64,000 bases of DNA from Utricularia gibba (Eukaryota; Streptophyta; Magnoliopsida; Lamiales; Lentibulariaceae): contig NEEC01000013.1 in assembly GCA_002189035.1 (NCBI GenBank), positions 496,001-560,000 on the forward strand. Direction: 5' to 3'. The notes under the pieces are model-generated. The model worked only from the letters and a program-made list of their open reading frames with translations, searched no databases and was not told the DNA's origin. Made by a program: the position numbers and the translations under genes. How positions within the stretch are numbered: position 1 is the stretch's first letter; the number at the start of each line of letters is the position of its first letter. This document shows positions 13,660-24,971 of the stretch, piece after piece.

Positions 13660-13985
13660 ATAAAACAAATTCACCTTAATCACTCTTGACCACCATTCAT
13701 CTATTTAGGTTATAATTCTCAAGTTATCAATCCCAACCACTTCTAGTTGTTTTTTGAAGCCTCATCCATATAGATCCATCTTTGTTCATTATATTTAATT
13801 TATTCTACAATTGTTTCATCACATAACGACAGCCCATTCATTCATTGAAATCTTTCAAAAACCTATATCACCCTTGAGAATTGAAATATATTCCAAACAT
13901 GTTATTTACATAAACTTGATGTACACAAGCTTCCAAAAATACATGAGTTATATTTTCGTCCCAAGCAATATTGAAGGTAGCCAAA
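13660..13985 (-). pseudogene. Remnant of Myb/SANT-like domain protein (transposon-associated type)
   Basis: Minus-strand translation, allowing several stops, gives WDENITHVFLEACVHQVY, a spaced GxxFNSQG, and finally DEWWSRVIKV. This order matches the plant Myb/SANT-like DNA-binding domain (PF12776), where FLELCVEE, HFxKEGW and DEWW are typical. Such proteins are often the accessory ORF of PIF/Harbinger transposons or descend from them. At least five in-frame stops show that it is dead. No Harbinger transposase was recognised nearby. Confidence 0.6.
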
Positions 13986-13989
13986 TATA

Positions 13990-16800
13990 GTCCTTGTTTA
14001 TCATTTGTTTTTTGTTTTAAAAAATGATTACCATATCATTCAAATATAAATATTTAATACTATTTCAAATGCACTTTCAAAAATAAAAAATAAAGTAACA
14101 AACTGTGCATATAAAACATTTAACTATATGTCATGTGTGATTCTTTAATATTTTCTTAACTTTTATATTAAAACATGATTAGATTCAGATGCCTAAAATA
14201 TATATTTATGTATTTTCTTCAATGAAGTATCATTTCTTTATTATTGCATTTCTCCACCATAAATTATGGAAGTTCATTTTCTCTAATAAACTAAGTAAAA
14301 ATAATTACATGGTAAAAGTTGAAAATGAAACTCAATTCACTAGATAATTCGTATTTTGCATTTTATAATGGCTACTTGTGCTTAAATCCTTTCGTTTCTA
14401 GATACTTTGCATTCCATTTTTTTATGAATAATCTTCAATTTTTTCTAGTATTTCTTTTCGGTTTTGCATATTTCTATGGATATATATTATAGTCTTTCTG
14501 TAATGTTTTCTTGAATAAAAATCACGGGTTGGTGACCTCTATTTGTGAATTTTTGGAGGAGCAAATGAGTAGTACCATCTTCAATACTTTTTATTTGAGG
14601 AAGATAGCGATTTGTATATAATTAGTTCATTTAATCATAAACATATAGTGACCTCATATATGAACCATTTGGTTATTAATAACATTCGAACGGACATGGA
14701 ATATTTAGTATTGAAGACAAAGTGTGACAATTTATGTTGCTTCCTTGATCACTATTAGGGAGAATCACAAGAAGCAATTCTTTAGCGCTCCTATCAAAGA
14801 GTGTATAGAGAATAACTATTTACGAATAAAATCAAAGAGAGATGAATGTTTACACTGTTTACATTGTAAAACTCTGTTTAGAAAATATCATATTAGTCTG
14901 TATTTGATTTTTTACTTCATCTATCTTTTTTAAATTAACTCCTTATGATTTGATACTACCCTATAGGTATGTCTTACGTTTTACTTTTATTTAAAATGTA
15001 AGGAACAACACATCTTGTGATCAATTCCATTTATCATAATATTTAATTTTGTAAAATACGTGACCAGGGCATTTTTGTTAAAGCCACACGATTCTCCAAG
15101 TGTTTGTTATTATTTTCACTTCTCTGCACATTTTTCCAAAGAACAACAACTGCCAACAAATATATGGCATTTTCATTCATAATGAATGCAGATTCTTCCA
15201 TTTTCCATAATGCATCCCAATTGTGGGATGTCATTCTCAATCCAGTCGATGGCCATCTAGGATTCTTCATTCAAATCAACAAAATAGAAAACGTTTTCCA
15301 TAAAAAAAAGAAAATCAGCATGAAATGTTTTAGTAATGTTAGTGGAGTTGGTATGCATTCAGCAGCGGCATTGGAACAGAATCTCCGGCATGGCACCCGG
15401 CGGGGTTTCCTCACAGAATTTCCGGCGGAAATCACAACCAAAATCTGCGGAGGAAACTCATTGTCCACAAGCAAAGTGAATCACAAGCTAGTCGCAGACG
15501 CAGACTAGTAAAACCCTAATTAGGTTTTAGATTGGATTTGATGGAGTGGGTCAAACGTCAAGTCTATAGAATTAGAGATATAGATTCAAGTGCTCGGTGG
15601 CAGCAGAGCAACCTTTGCATGCTACTATTTAAAGACCGATTCACGCCCAACTCAGCTATTTCGTGACCGACTCGGGCAAAGATTTCTCTTCCTTTTTCGC
15701 TGTAAATAAGCCTGGTAAACCTCACCTTTTTACCACCGCCCCTAATCTTTCACTTTTTCGATCCAAGTATTCACTGTTCCACACGCCATAATCAGTCCAA
15801 CTCTTTTTAGAGTGAACATAATAAATAAGTTATAAAGTTGATTTTATTATATTAACTTTTCTTAGGATGGTTGGTTCAAGGGCCAATTTGTGTAATAATT
15901 AAAATAACAATGATTTCCATGTTATTTTAAACTACCATATCTAAAAGCCCATGTTGGTCACTCACTGAAGGCCCAGTAACTCATCCCTGAGTCCAGTTTA
16001 TTTTCCGAACGTGGAAACAAAATTAGTAAACAGAGATTTATGTGGCACGAGGAGTTGCTTTCATTGTTTTACATAGTCAAAAAAGACGGACATAACTTAC
16101 ACAAATATTCTGCAGCTTTAAAGATTCAACTATGGATTAGATTTTGTTTTGAACGTTTGTGTTTTAAAAACCAAACTTTTTTAAATATTTTTACTATGTG
16201 TTTAAACTATAATTGAATCATGGTCGAAACTTAATTGAATCGTAATTAGATTACGATACATTTTTTCTATTTTAAAACATTTTAAATTTGGCTCATATTC
16301 ACAATTGAAGAGAAGAGTAGCAGCACCACCACAATAATTGACTACTCCAACAACACGTAACATGGACTTAAAACACAAGTTCAACACTGAAATCTTCAAA
16401 ACGTTCAAAATTAATTTACATATGCTCAAACATTTATTAAGTTGTAAACTCAATTGTTTTATTGAATGTAAAATAAATAAAGAGAGATGCATGAGAATCT
16501 AAATGAATAATGGTTGTAACCTTCTTTGATAATTATTGAACCTCTAATCATCGATCAGCTAAACAATTCTAGTTTTGAAATATCTAAGAACATCACTATT
16601 CGTGATTGTATGTACCATAGATCAAGTAATGAGAATATCAATCTTGTTATTGAAAAAAAAAAATCTATACGCAAAGATTCACTTTTCTCGAGTTGGGTTT
16701 CGATTTCATTAACAAAAAAAAAAACAAAGATCGTTCACGTGATCCCAATTCGATTTGAGGATGTAATATTAGAAGATACATGGATAGATGTGGTTGAAAT
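13990..16800. other. Intergenic, no gene recognised
   Basis: AT-rich to about 15040. From 15040 to 15720 the sequence is less AT-rich and open on both strands (134 codons plus, 67 and 75 codons minus), but no domain is seen. From 16200 to 16800 nothing was recognised. Confidence 0.4.
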
Positions 16801-17134
16801 AAGAATATTTGGATCTATAATAAGGAATGGTGACTGAAGTAATCAGCTGCCGGCCACCCAACTCACATAAGCTTAGTTTAGGATTGGGACGTTCAACTTC
16901 TGTTATCTTCCATTGCGGTTGGGTGTATTGTGCAAGACCCGGTAGAGAGAAGATGGTTGCAACCACCCAGAGCAAGTTGTTGGTTGGAGAGCAGGGTGGG
17001 CATATGATATCTTTGTCGAAGGATGTCGCATTAAGTGCTGGGCTCCCATTTTCTCCAGTGCGCTGCATGAGATGTATGGCGGTAGTCAAACAGAGCACGA
17101 TGAGACTGGGTCTGGGAGGAGCACGCAGGAGCAT
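16769..17134 (-). other. Unrecognised open reading frame, 121 codons
   Basis: This frame is open in a GC-balanced patch. Its start carries a hydrophobic stretch (SLIVLCLTTAIHL) that could be a signal peptide or anchor, followed by several Pro, Cys and Trp residues. The opposite strand is also open for 105 codons (16827-17144), and more open stretches follow to 17442, so base composition alone may explain it. No family is recognised and no splice extension was found. It could be a gene fragment. Confidence 0.2.
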
Positions 17135-17144
17135 GTGTAGTTAA

Positions 17145-18470
17145 TGATAGGAATGGTGGGCGGTGAGAGATGAGGACAGAGGCTGACGGCAAGTCATCAC
17201 ATGCCATGGAAAATGAAATTTGCGGCCCAAGTCTAAAGGGTAACATGCCTGTGTACATTGGAATGGGGTATCGCACATGCAAACCCTCAGTCCTTGTTTC
17301 CAATTCCATCCACATGAATAAACAAATGCCAATGATTTGCACCCCCAATGGAATTGTCTATGTTGATGTGACATCACAATTACCACACATTTTCATAAAC
17401 TACTTACTACACCTCTCTCCTACATTCTTCTTATGGGAGTGACACCTTGCCCACAACAGGGAGGGACCAGCGTCACTGAGTCGGTTCCTACTGCTACTTT
17501 CATTATTGGGGGAGCCCGAGCTCTGCTCTTGCAGCAGTGACGCAATATACCAGTTAAGTTTACAACACAAGTAGTGATTTATCCTGAACTCAATTGTTTG
17601 TGTGTGTGTTTTTTGTATGGTTTCTTTTTCTTCTTGTTCATGAAGTGCTGATTCTTATCGCGGTAGAATATGATGCATCTGGGGTTGCAGACACGGTTGT
17701 TCCACACTTGAATTAAACACATGTAGCTCTTTTGGTAACAACTGACTCTAGGGACCACTATGCAAACCGTTGCATAACGGTACAGACCAAACAAATTCTT
17801 TAAAATGAAAAATGGAGGATACGATTGTTCACTGTTCTGGATGGAAATACGAGCACCACATATTATCGTTTTCTAACTGTTTCTTGAAGTTGTTTCGATG
17901 AGTTTCCAAATGAAGCATGGTGTCCCTCATTTTAAAGAAATGAGAAAAAAAGGGAATCACCAAGGGAAGCATTTCGTTATCCTGAGAAGAGGAAAGCCGA
18001 GGGGGACAGAATCAATTATCCGAATGTTACAAGGAGCATTTCATTCATTGGGAAAAGGACTGGATCATGCACTTTCATTCCATCCAACGGCACCCTAAAT
18101 CCGCTTCCTCACTTCAATTGCACTGCAACAGTGAACACTTGCGAATTCCGATGTTTGAAACCTCTGCACGTTATCGGGTGCGAAAGAGGAGGAGGAGACC
18201 ATTTTAGTGGAAAGGATGCCTCTCAATTCTCATGCTCCTGAGAAGCATGAATGGGCACAAACTTGGACATGCAAAGGTACAACAACAAGACTCGAATACA
18301 GAACACAGACGCTCCTCCTATGTGACAGCAACAACGCTAAAAGGTTGTAGTAATAATGTAAAGGCACTCTCCTAAACGGGCAGCAGAAGTTTCACGATGA
18401 ACTCAACTGCACTGCTCCACTTCAAATCCAACACAACATGTAAAAAAAGTTGCCAACTTTATGGAAGTCG
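17145..18470. other. Intergenic downstream of the ERF003 gene
   Basis: No recognised coding sequence. The last few hundred bases probably hold the 3' UTR of the minus-strand ERF003-type gene. Confidence 0.4.
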
Positions 18471-18471
18471 T

Positions 18472-19024
18472 TCAATTCCCAACTGCAGAAGAAGAGGAAG
18501 AAGAGAGCTCTATGGAACCATAGTGGAGCAGCTCCTGAATCATCTGCTCAATCTGATCATCATCAAGAGGACTCATTTGCTCTTTATTCTGGTAGCTGCT
18601 GCTTGAGGCATCATCAACGTTCACAACAGCTGACTTACTAGGCGACGGTTCTCCTGATTTTTGAGCTAATTGCAGAGATGCTAGGTGACATTTATGGAGC
18701 TTCGCCATCAAGTTTGCTGATAAAAGGTGCTTCCCTGAAGACGCTGATTCGTTAGTGAAATTGGTGCGAGCTCTTGGTCCGCACATTATTCGGGCAGCTT
18801 CATCGTATGCACGTGCAGCATCCTCAGCGGTTTCGAACGTCCCGAGCCATATTCTCGTTTTCCTGAGATTAGAAAGAGTTGAGAAACAGAGCATAACGAG
18901 ATGTCGGCGGATGAAGGTAGGTGCGTGTGTTCATTACATACAGCAAAGGGTGGCGAATCTCGGAGACCCATGAGCCCCAATGGCGTTGGCGGACACCGCG
19001 GTAGCGCTGGTGAGATCTGGCCAT
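18472..19024 (-). CDS. ERF003: Ethylene-responsive transcription factor ERF003 type
   Basis: A nuclear AP2/ERF regulator of the group near the SHINE/WIN factors. There are two exons: 19024-18942 (83 nt) and 18862-18472 (391 nt), joined across a 79-nt GT-AG intron at 18941-18863. The joint is in phase (CT|G restores Leu) and the product is 157 residues. The AP2 domain is at about residues 8-63: [19 protein letters not shown] on exon 1, then [20 protein letters not shown] and CGPRARTNF on exon 2. The tail keeps family marks [13 protein letters not shown] and [16 protein letters not shown]. The ATG opens with MARSHQR, as in family members, and no other start is plausible. Intron position and length agree with ERF003 of Arabidopsis as I remember it. 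All expected motifs are present and it looks functional. The ERF gene at 10.4 kb belongs to a different subgroup and is not a tandem duplicate. Confidence 0.93.
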
Positions 19025-19129
19025 TGAAGGAGTGAGGAGCTTGCAAGACGTGTTTGATGAAATGTCTCTGAGAGAGTGATGGAAGGTGGAAGAAGAGTGG
19101 AGAGGGGAATTTATTCAATCACAACAACT

Positions 19130-20019
19130 CCGGATTTCTGTTGGCATTAAATGAGATCTTGGGCCTACATTAACTTCCTCGCAGTAGATTGGCATTTGGG
19201 TTTTCCTCCATTCGCTGAATCATTTTCGGAACATGGCCAAGGGCGCACTCAGACAATCTTTCTTCAAACGGTTCGGACATCCAAAAATGCAGTAGCAGAT
19301 GATACCATCCCAATACCAATATCCTGGAATTCCCTTGTGTCTCTATAGTCTAACGTATAATTTAGTTTTGTGCAGTGAATCCATGGGCGAGGATTTGATA
19401 TGAATCTGAAAGGGGTTAATATATTGTCTGTACTACTCGTATTAAAACACAGATTTTGGGTGGAGGGCAGCGATCACATCAGATGTTCGGTTGGAATACG
19501 GGAGAACCTGCCCATGTGACTGCAACCAAGGGAGGCCTCCTTGGACGCTACTTTATCAAGGAAACTATTTCACTACAGTGTCATGCTCCACATTCAATGC
19601 CCCATGCCGTCAGTATGAATATCATGCGTATCCATCCTCCGACTCTCTCACATTCTTCTACATGTCAGTCAGGCGTAACATTTTGGTTCACTTCCAGATG
19701 CCAGTTACCCATGAAGAATTCCTGGAAGTAGGAAGGCTGATTCATGGCTGGTTTACAATGAGATTCTGTAGTCCGAAGGCAAAGCAAGCACCACATCTGC
19801 GGGATCGCTTTCATGAAAGTAAAATAGTTCGCAAACTTCAATACAATGTACCTATTGCCCACCAACCCCTCCATTGCGTATCCAAGCCAACTTGGTGCAT
19901 CATCTTAGTATATCATCAATGCCTCCTTTACACAAACGCTCGATAGACTCTTCCTAGTTTCGCACTCGGGCTTAGAATCCCAGGAGAACCCTTGCACGTA
20001 CTCTTGTGTTACTTTACTT
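19130..20019. other. Upstream region of the ERF003 gene; no gene recognised
   Basis: The first part should contain the promoter of the minus-strand ERF003 gene; AATAAATT at 19109-19116 is only a weak TATA candidate. From 19456 to 19946 the plus strand is open in two frames (91 and 151 codons) and the minus strand for 69, with no recognised domain. Confidence 0.35.
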
Positions 20020-20444
20020 TGATGAAATTCAGGATCCGATGGGTAATAAGAAACGTGGATCACATTATAAAAAATTAAATATAATTAATTATTTGTGATT
20101 TATAATTTATTGTATACTTGATTATTTTACTTTCATTTTCTAATGTGAGATTGTGTTTTTTGTTGACTTAGCTCAATGCATCTTATTTCTTTTTTTCTTA
20201 TCCGAAACTCAAACCAGAACAAAACCCATCTTGATCACCTAAGTTGTGATGTGAGTCAAATGTTATGATAACATGTTAAAATTCAAGATCTGATGGGTCG
20301 GATGAGCAAGTACGTAAAGTCCAAATACACAAGAAACGTGTATCATAATAGAAAAGATTAAGTATAACCAATTAATAGTGATCTATAATTGGTGTATCGA
20401 GTGTGTTACTTTCAAATACTGATGTGGGATTGTGTATTCTAACA
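20020..20444 (-). mobile_element. TRIM retrotransposon, complete, 425 bp
   Basis: A miniature LTR retrotransposon read on the minus strand. The first LTR is 20444-20274 (171 bp, TGTTAGAATACACAATCCCA...TTTTAACA). It is followed directly by TGTTATCATAAC (20273-20262), a degenerate copy of the initiator-Met tRNA primer site TGGTATCAGAGC. A non-coding interior of about 105 bp follows, then a second LTR at about 20168-20020, which has an internal deletion. The flanks are TACTT on the left and CACTT on the right, a 4-of-5 match for a target-site duplication. The element cannot move by itself. Two solo LTRs of the same family lie at 31575-31747 and 55219-55390. Confidence 0.75.
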
Positions 20445-21540
20445 CACTTTTAGCCGAAGCCTTTTCTACCATCAAGGATACGGAGATGAAGGAAAGGAGA
20501 TACGATCATACAAGGGGTCGGCTAGAGATAGTGTTGGCAATAAAAGGGAAGGATGTGGACCGGGACGTGAGAAGTATTTGAGAAGGGCTCTGCTCCCCTT
20601 GAACAACTTTGCATTCATACTGAAGACCATCCATGAAGCGACTCCAAATTGTGTGAGAAGGACGTTGTCTGGAGTCTCCATCGCCACTTGCGTTTCCTTC
20701 TCACTATCTCATTAGACTTGTTTGTATGTCCCTTAATATTTGTATTTTTCTTCTAATTTATTCCTTTTAAAAAGAAAATTGATGCCCCACAAATTAAAGC
20801 TCATGTCCCCCTTCATATATATTCTTTTTTTTTTATATATATACTGGTGATAACAAATCAACACAACACATGAGAGCCTATTTCTTTAGAATATAAATGG
20901 CAACTTTGGTACAAGTTTGGGGGACGTGGCGTCGTAAGTGGTAAGATATGTTTCTATTTCTGTGTGTTATTCTGCAGAGTTACTTTCCAAGAAGACAAAA
21001 AGGATATGTGCATTAGTTATTCTTCTGGTAGTTCATTGCTAAAATTTCTATTTCTTTTGAATATGATACGGACAGATCATTTCAAGGGAAGATGCAGATT
21101 CCGTCTTCAGTATGTTAGAACATGCGTATTCTTACAAAACACAGATCCAGCCCCTACCAGATACTTTTCTAGATAAACTTGATCGAGGCCAAACGGCGTC
21201 GGTTGGTGGCCCAAGTTTTCCATTGCCGCGTGTCTGACAGAAGGAGAACCCAACAGTTTCATAGAAGAACCCAACCGGAAACACTGGTTCAGATATTACG
21301 GCGAGTCAAGGCGACGCTGCTGAGCAAGAGTCCGTACATCGAATAAACTTTTTAGCGTTTGAATTGTGTAAGCCTCAGAAAAAACGTGCTTAGAGCGATT
21401 ATTTAGACCGATTTTTATTTTTATTTTATTTTATATCACAACCCATATAAAAAACCTCAAATTCATATTTTTAATTCATTATTCTCAATTATAATTTTCA
21501 GAATATATGATTTATTATTTTAGGAGTTTGAGAGTGTGGA
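20445..21540. other. Intergenic upstream of CCR
   Basis: No gene was recognised. A 71-codon minus-strand frame at 20687-20472 starts MAMETPDNVLL and sits in a GC-balanced patch, but shows no domain and no splice partner. Confidence 0.4.
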
Positions 21541-21555
21541 TATGGGTTTGGGCCA

Positions 21556-21566
21556 ACCTACCTAAC
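21556..21566 (+). promoter_or_regulatory. Overlapping AC elements (AC-I and AC-III type)
   Basis: ACCTACC (21556-21562) overlaps ACCTAAC (21560-21566). These are the AC-I and AC-III sites bound by R2R3-MYB lignin regulators in phenylpropanoid promoters. They lie about 340 bases upstream of the TATA box of the CCR gene. The spacing and gene identity support a real regulatory role; this has not been tested. Confidence 0.6.
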
Positions 21567-21880
21567 TCAAAAACTGTCATCTAGAGTGCATCATGGGCTT
21601 TCATGAAATAAAAAAAAAATTGACATTATATAAAAAATTAAGTTAAAATTATAAAAGTCTGGGGTTAAATTCAATATCAACAAGGATTTTATATTGAGCC
21701 CGTTGTCCACTGAATCTTTGAGATTCCATTGTGGGTGCATCAAGATGGGAGTTGTAAGAAGATTCTTTAAAAAAACTAAACCGCGTTAGATTTTTCTCGT
21801 TTGAGTAATTGACGATGACGTAGTCATTGCGTTCACAAGGGGGGAAGGAATTCCCTCCTACTCCGTCACCGTTAAGACGT

Positions 21881-21887
21881 GGTTGGT
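21881..21887 (-). promoter_or_regulatory. AC-II element in the CCR core promoter
   Basis: GGTTGGT on the plus strand is ACCAACC on the minus strand, the AC-II MYB site. It lies 13 bases upstream of the TATA box at 21900. Confidence 0.55.
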
Positions 21888-21899
21888 GAAATTTTTCGC

Positions 21900-21906
21900 T
21901 ATATAA
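21900..21906 (+). promoter_or_regulatory. TATA box of the CCR gene
   Basis: TATATAA lies about 110 bases upstream of the CCR start codon. Together with AC sites at two distances it defines a conventional lignin-gene promoter. Confidence 0.65.
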
Positions 21907-22013
21907 GGTGAATATTCGCCCCATCACTCTCCACTACTCCCCAACCGCCACCCAGCGCAGCAGCCAACGTTTCTGTGATCACAGGCACACCGTGGTTGCT
22001 TCCACCTCCGGCG

Positions 22014-24073
22014 ATGACATTGGTTCCGGAGAAGTTGGTTTGCGTCACCGGTTCTGGGGGATACGTAGCCTCCTGGCTCGTCAAGCTTCTTCTCGAGAAA
22101 GGGTACACCGTGCGGGGTACCGTGCGAAACCCAGGTGAGATTCCTGCGCTGAAAATGGGAGAAACATGGAACTCCTAGAAACGTCAACTCTTATGTATCT
22201 TTTATATTATGAATGGCAAATCCAACTCTCGATTCCCGCATAGATTCATGGTTCTAAACTGAAGGAATTTCTGCATATCTAAATTTTGTAGATGATTCAA
22301 AGAACTCGCACTTGAGAGAGCTTGAGGGAGCGGATGAGAGGCTGATTCTCCTGAGAGCTGATCTCAATGACTACGGGAGCTTAATCGAGGCCATTAATGG
22401 CTGCCAGGGCGTTTTCCACACTGCGTCTCCGGTTACCGACGATCCCGTGAGTACAAATCAAGCCCACCTGTGTTTGGTCATCAGATAATAACTGGGGGCC
22501 CCTCTTAGAATAGTATGATTACCTACTCTATAAATCTATATTAAATTAAAGGTGCCCCCTTTGGTAGTGAAGTTTCAATGTGATCTTCTGGATTGCCGTG
22601 AAGAAATCATTGGTGTTGGGGGATTGGTGGGGTAGGTGTAGGCCACGGGAAATAGTTTATGCGTATTTCCTTGGGTGAGTGAGATGGCAAAGCAAATTAG
22701 GTGAAATGGGGTTTTGGGTATTTGGTAGACTTCCCATGTCGCTAATTGATTTAGTACATCCCACTTAAAGGGACATTACAACAAATTAGGTAGGCTTTCA
22801 ATGGATGATCCAAATATGATGGGACATTTTTATTTAGATTGAAATCATTGAGGAGGAGGGGGGTCACTCTTCTGACCTTCTTTTTGCTAAGGCAGCGCTT
22901 CCAAAAGTTTGCTCTCTTCTTCTAATGCATCTTAAAAATGATACTTGATATTGTGCCCTGTGAAGGAGGAGATGGTGGAACCGGCGGTGAACGGAGCGAA
23001 AAACGTGATACGGGCAGCTTCAGAAGCCAAGGTTGGGAGGGTGGTGCTCACCTCCTCCATTGGAGCCGTTTACATGGACCCTAACCGCGACAGTGAACAA
23101 GTTGTGGACGAAGGATGCTGGAGTGACCTTGAGTTTTGCAAGAACACAAAGGTAGGTAGTCGATATGGGAAGTGGCTGACCCAATTCCACGAATTGTTAT
23201 TATTATATTTTCTCTTATCTCGTCCTCTATTTCCTCAGAATTGGTACTGCTACGGCAAAGCCGTGGCCGAGAAGGCAGCGTGGGAGACGGCCTCGGAGTT
23301 GGGCGTGGACATGGTGGTGATCAATCCGGTTCTTGTGCTGGGGCCAATGCTCCAACCCACCGTCAACGCCAGTGTGCTTCACATACTCAAGTACTTGACC
23401 GGGTCAGCCAAGACATACGCCAATTCCGTACAGGCCTATGTCCATGTGAAAGACGTCGCATTGGCTCACATCCTCTTGTACGAGACTCCGGCCGCGTCGG
23501 GGAGATATCTCTGCGCAGAGAGCGTCCTCCACCGCAGCGAGGTCGTCGAGATCCTCGCCAAGTTCTTCCCGGAGTACCCCGTTCCCACCAGGTAACAATC
23601 CTCACTCATACCACACATCCTACTTCTCCTAATCAAGAGTAAAGTTTCATTCATCGTCTTCCCTAAGAAACTCGAATTTCTCCATTCGAAACTGGGCGAC
23701 GCGTGGTTTGGTTTGGTACTGACTTGGAGTCTTCTCAAGTTTTTCTCACCTGCTACGCGCATGACCCCTCTCGTTATTTTTCTTATCTTTTACGAATTGA
23801 GATGTAAAGCAAGACAAGACATGATGATGGTATGAGATAGAAGCATTTAGAACTAATGTGTGGTGGATGGGGGTGATCAGATGTTCGGACGAGAAGAATC
23901 CGAGGAAGAAAGCCTACAAGTTCTCAAATCAAAGGCTCAAGGATCTGGGGCTGGAGTTCACCAGCGTGAAGCAGTGCCTATACGACACCGTAAAGTGCTT
24001 GCAGGAGAAGGGTCATCTTCCATTACCTACCACCGCCATTCCCAGTGACAACAAATTCCTCATCAAAACTTAG
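22014..24073 (+). CDS. CCR1: Cinnamoyl-CoA reductase, five exons
   Basis: NADPH-dependent reduction of feruloyl- and other cinnamoyl-CoA esters to aldehydes, the first committed step of monolignol (lignin) synthesis, in the cytosol. The exons are 22014-22134, 22292-22446, 22966-23151, 23239-23591 and 23881-24073. All joints are in phase with GT-AG introns, giving 335 residues, the usual length. The nucleotide-binding loop [10 protein letters not shown] is at 11-20. TSS near 121-123 gives the catalytic Ser. NWYCYGK at 155-161 is the signature of true CCRs and holds the Tyr-xxx-Lys pair. [16 protein letters not shown] and [10 protein letters not shown] are typical downstream blocks. The start is the first ATG after the TATA box; the N-terminus is a few residues shorter than in many CCR1 proteins. 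The exon-3 acceptor could also be three bases later (22969). No defect is seen, so it is likely functional. Confidence 0.95.
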
Positions 24074-24300
24074 CCACTAATCTCACCCCCCGCCCCCACC
24101 ATTTTATCCCATCCTTCCTTGACCATCAGTCCCTGGGATGAACCACCCACCCATCCATGATGTGATGTGATGTGATGTCTAGTCCCGCACATTGTATTTC
24201 TATCTTTTTATTGTAAAACAATGGGCCGAATCCCAAACGCATTCCCAATCTCTGTATAATAAGTTGTCTTTTTTATATTCTATGCTTTTTCACAAAGCCA
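24074..24300 (+). other. 3' UTR of CCR with ATGTG tandem repeat
   Basis: Downstream of the stop is a short pentanucleotide repeat (ATGTG units, about 24157-24178). Near 24256 an ATAATAAG motif could serve as a near-upstream polyadenylation element. The transcript end is not defined. Confidence 0.4.
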
Positions 24301-24970
24301 AGTTTTCTTTATTCTCGTCATACTTTTAACATTTCAAATTGCAATTAGATACCATTATTTTTAATTTAGTGTTATTCACATATGAAAATGTATATTATCT
24401 TCAAAAACTGTATCCCACTTTTGTTATTCTCCATTTGATATATTTTTTGTGATTGAAAATGATTTATATTGGAAAAAAAGGATATCGATAGTGTGAGCAT
24501 TTTTAAATGGGGTATGAAAGTGTGCGATGCCACTGCCGGATTTGTCCAGCGTCCACATTGGCGTGCGATTCCACTGCCGTGACGTGTCAGACACGAGCCA
24601 ATTTTTATATAAAAAAAATAATTCAAAAAAATACTGAGCTTTATACTTGATAATAATTAAAGCCACTGAAAGCACTATCAGAATCTCATTCGCCTACACA
24701 CTGCAAATCTCCAACACCATGTACATTGAGCTACCTAAAAGCAGTGCGGACAACCTCCGCTGAGCAACTTGAACTCTGTACATTCATACACAACATGAAG
24801 AAGATAACAAGAGACAACAACGCGCACCCATATCGACAAATCTCGTTTGCTGGAAGAAGAGCTGACGGATGAAATGAGACACGCTTGTTCAACTCCTATC
24901 ATTTTGCACAGCTTCTGGTATTCCTAAGGAAATGTCGAGAGCTCCTTGAAATCAGGTTGCCATCGTCGGG
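24300..24970. other. Convergent intergenic region
   Basis: The region lies between the 3' ends of CCR (+) and the 62-residue gene (-). No coding sequence is seen. The part nearest 24970 is probably the 3' UTR of the minus-strand gene. Confidence 0.4.
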
Positions 24971-24971
24971 T

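Noticed and set aside
15104-15508. 134-codon plus-strand frame and overlapping minus-strand frames
   Set aside because: No domain, no splice-consistent extension and no promoter pattern; kept only as intergenic sequence.
10424-19024. The two AP2/ERF genes as a tandem pair
   Set aside because: They differ in strand, intron content and subgroup motifs (SAEIRD with EAR tail against VSEIRH with ERF003 tail), so they are not recent duplicates.
23172-23762. Long open frames on both strands overlapping CCR exon 4 (for example 156 codons plus, 98 codons minus)
   Set aside because: They are shadows of the GC-rich CCR exon; the exon's own frame carries all family motifs.
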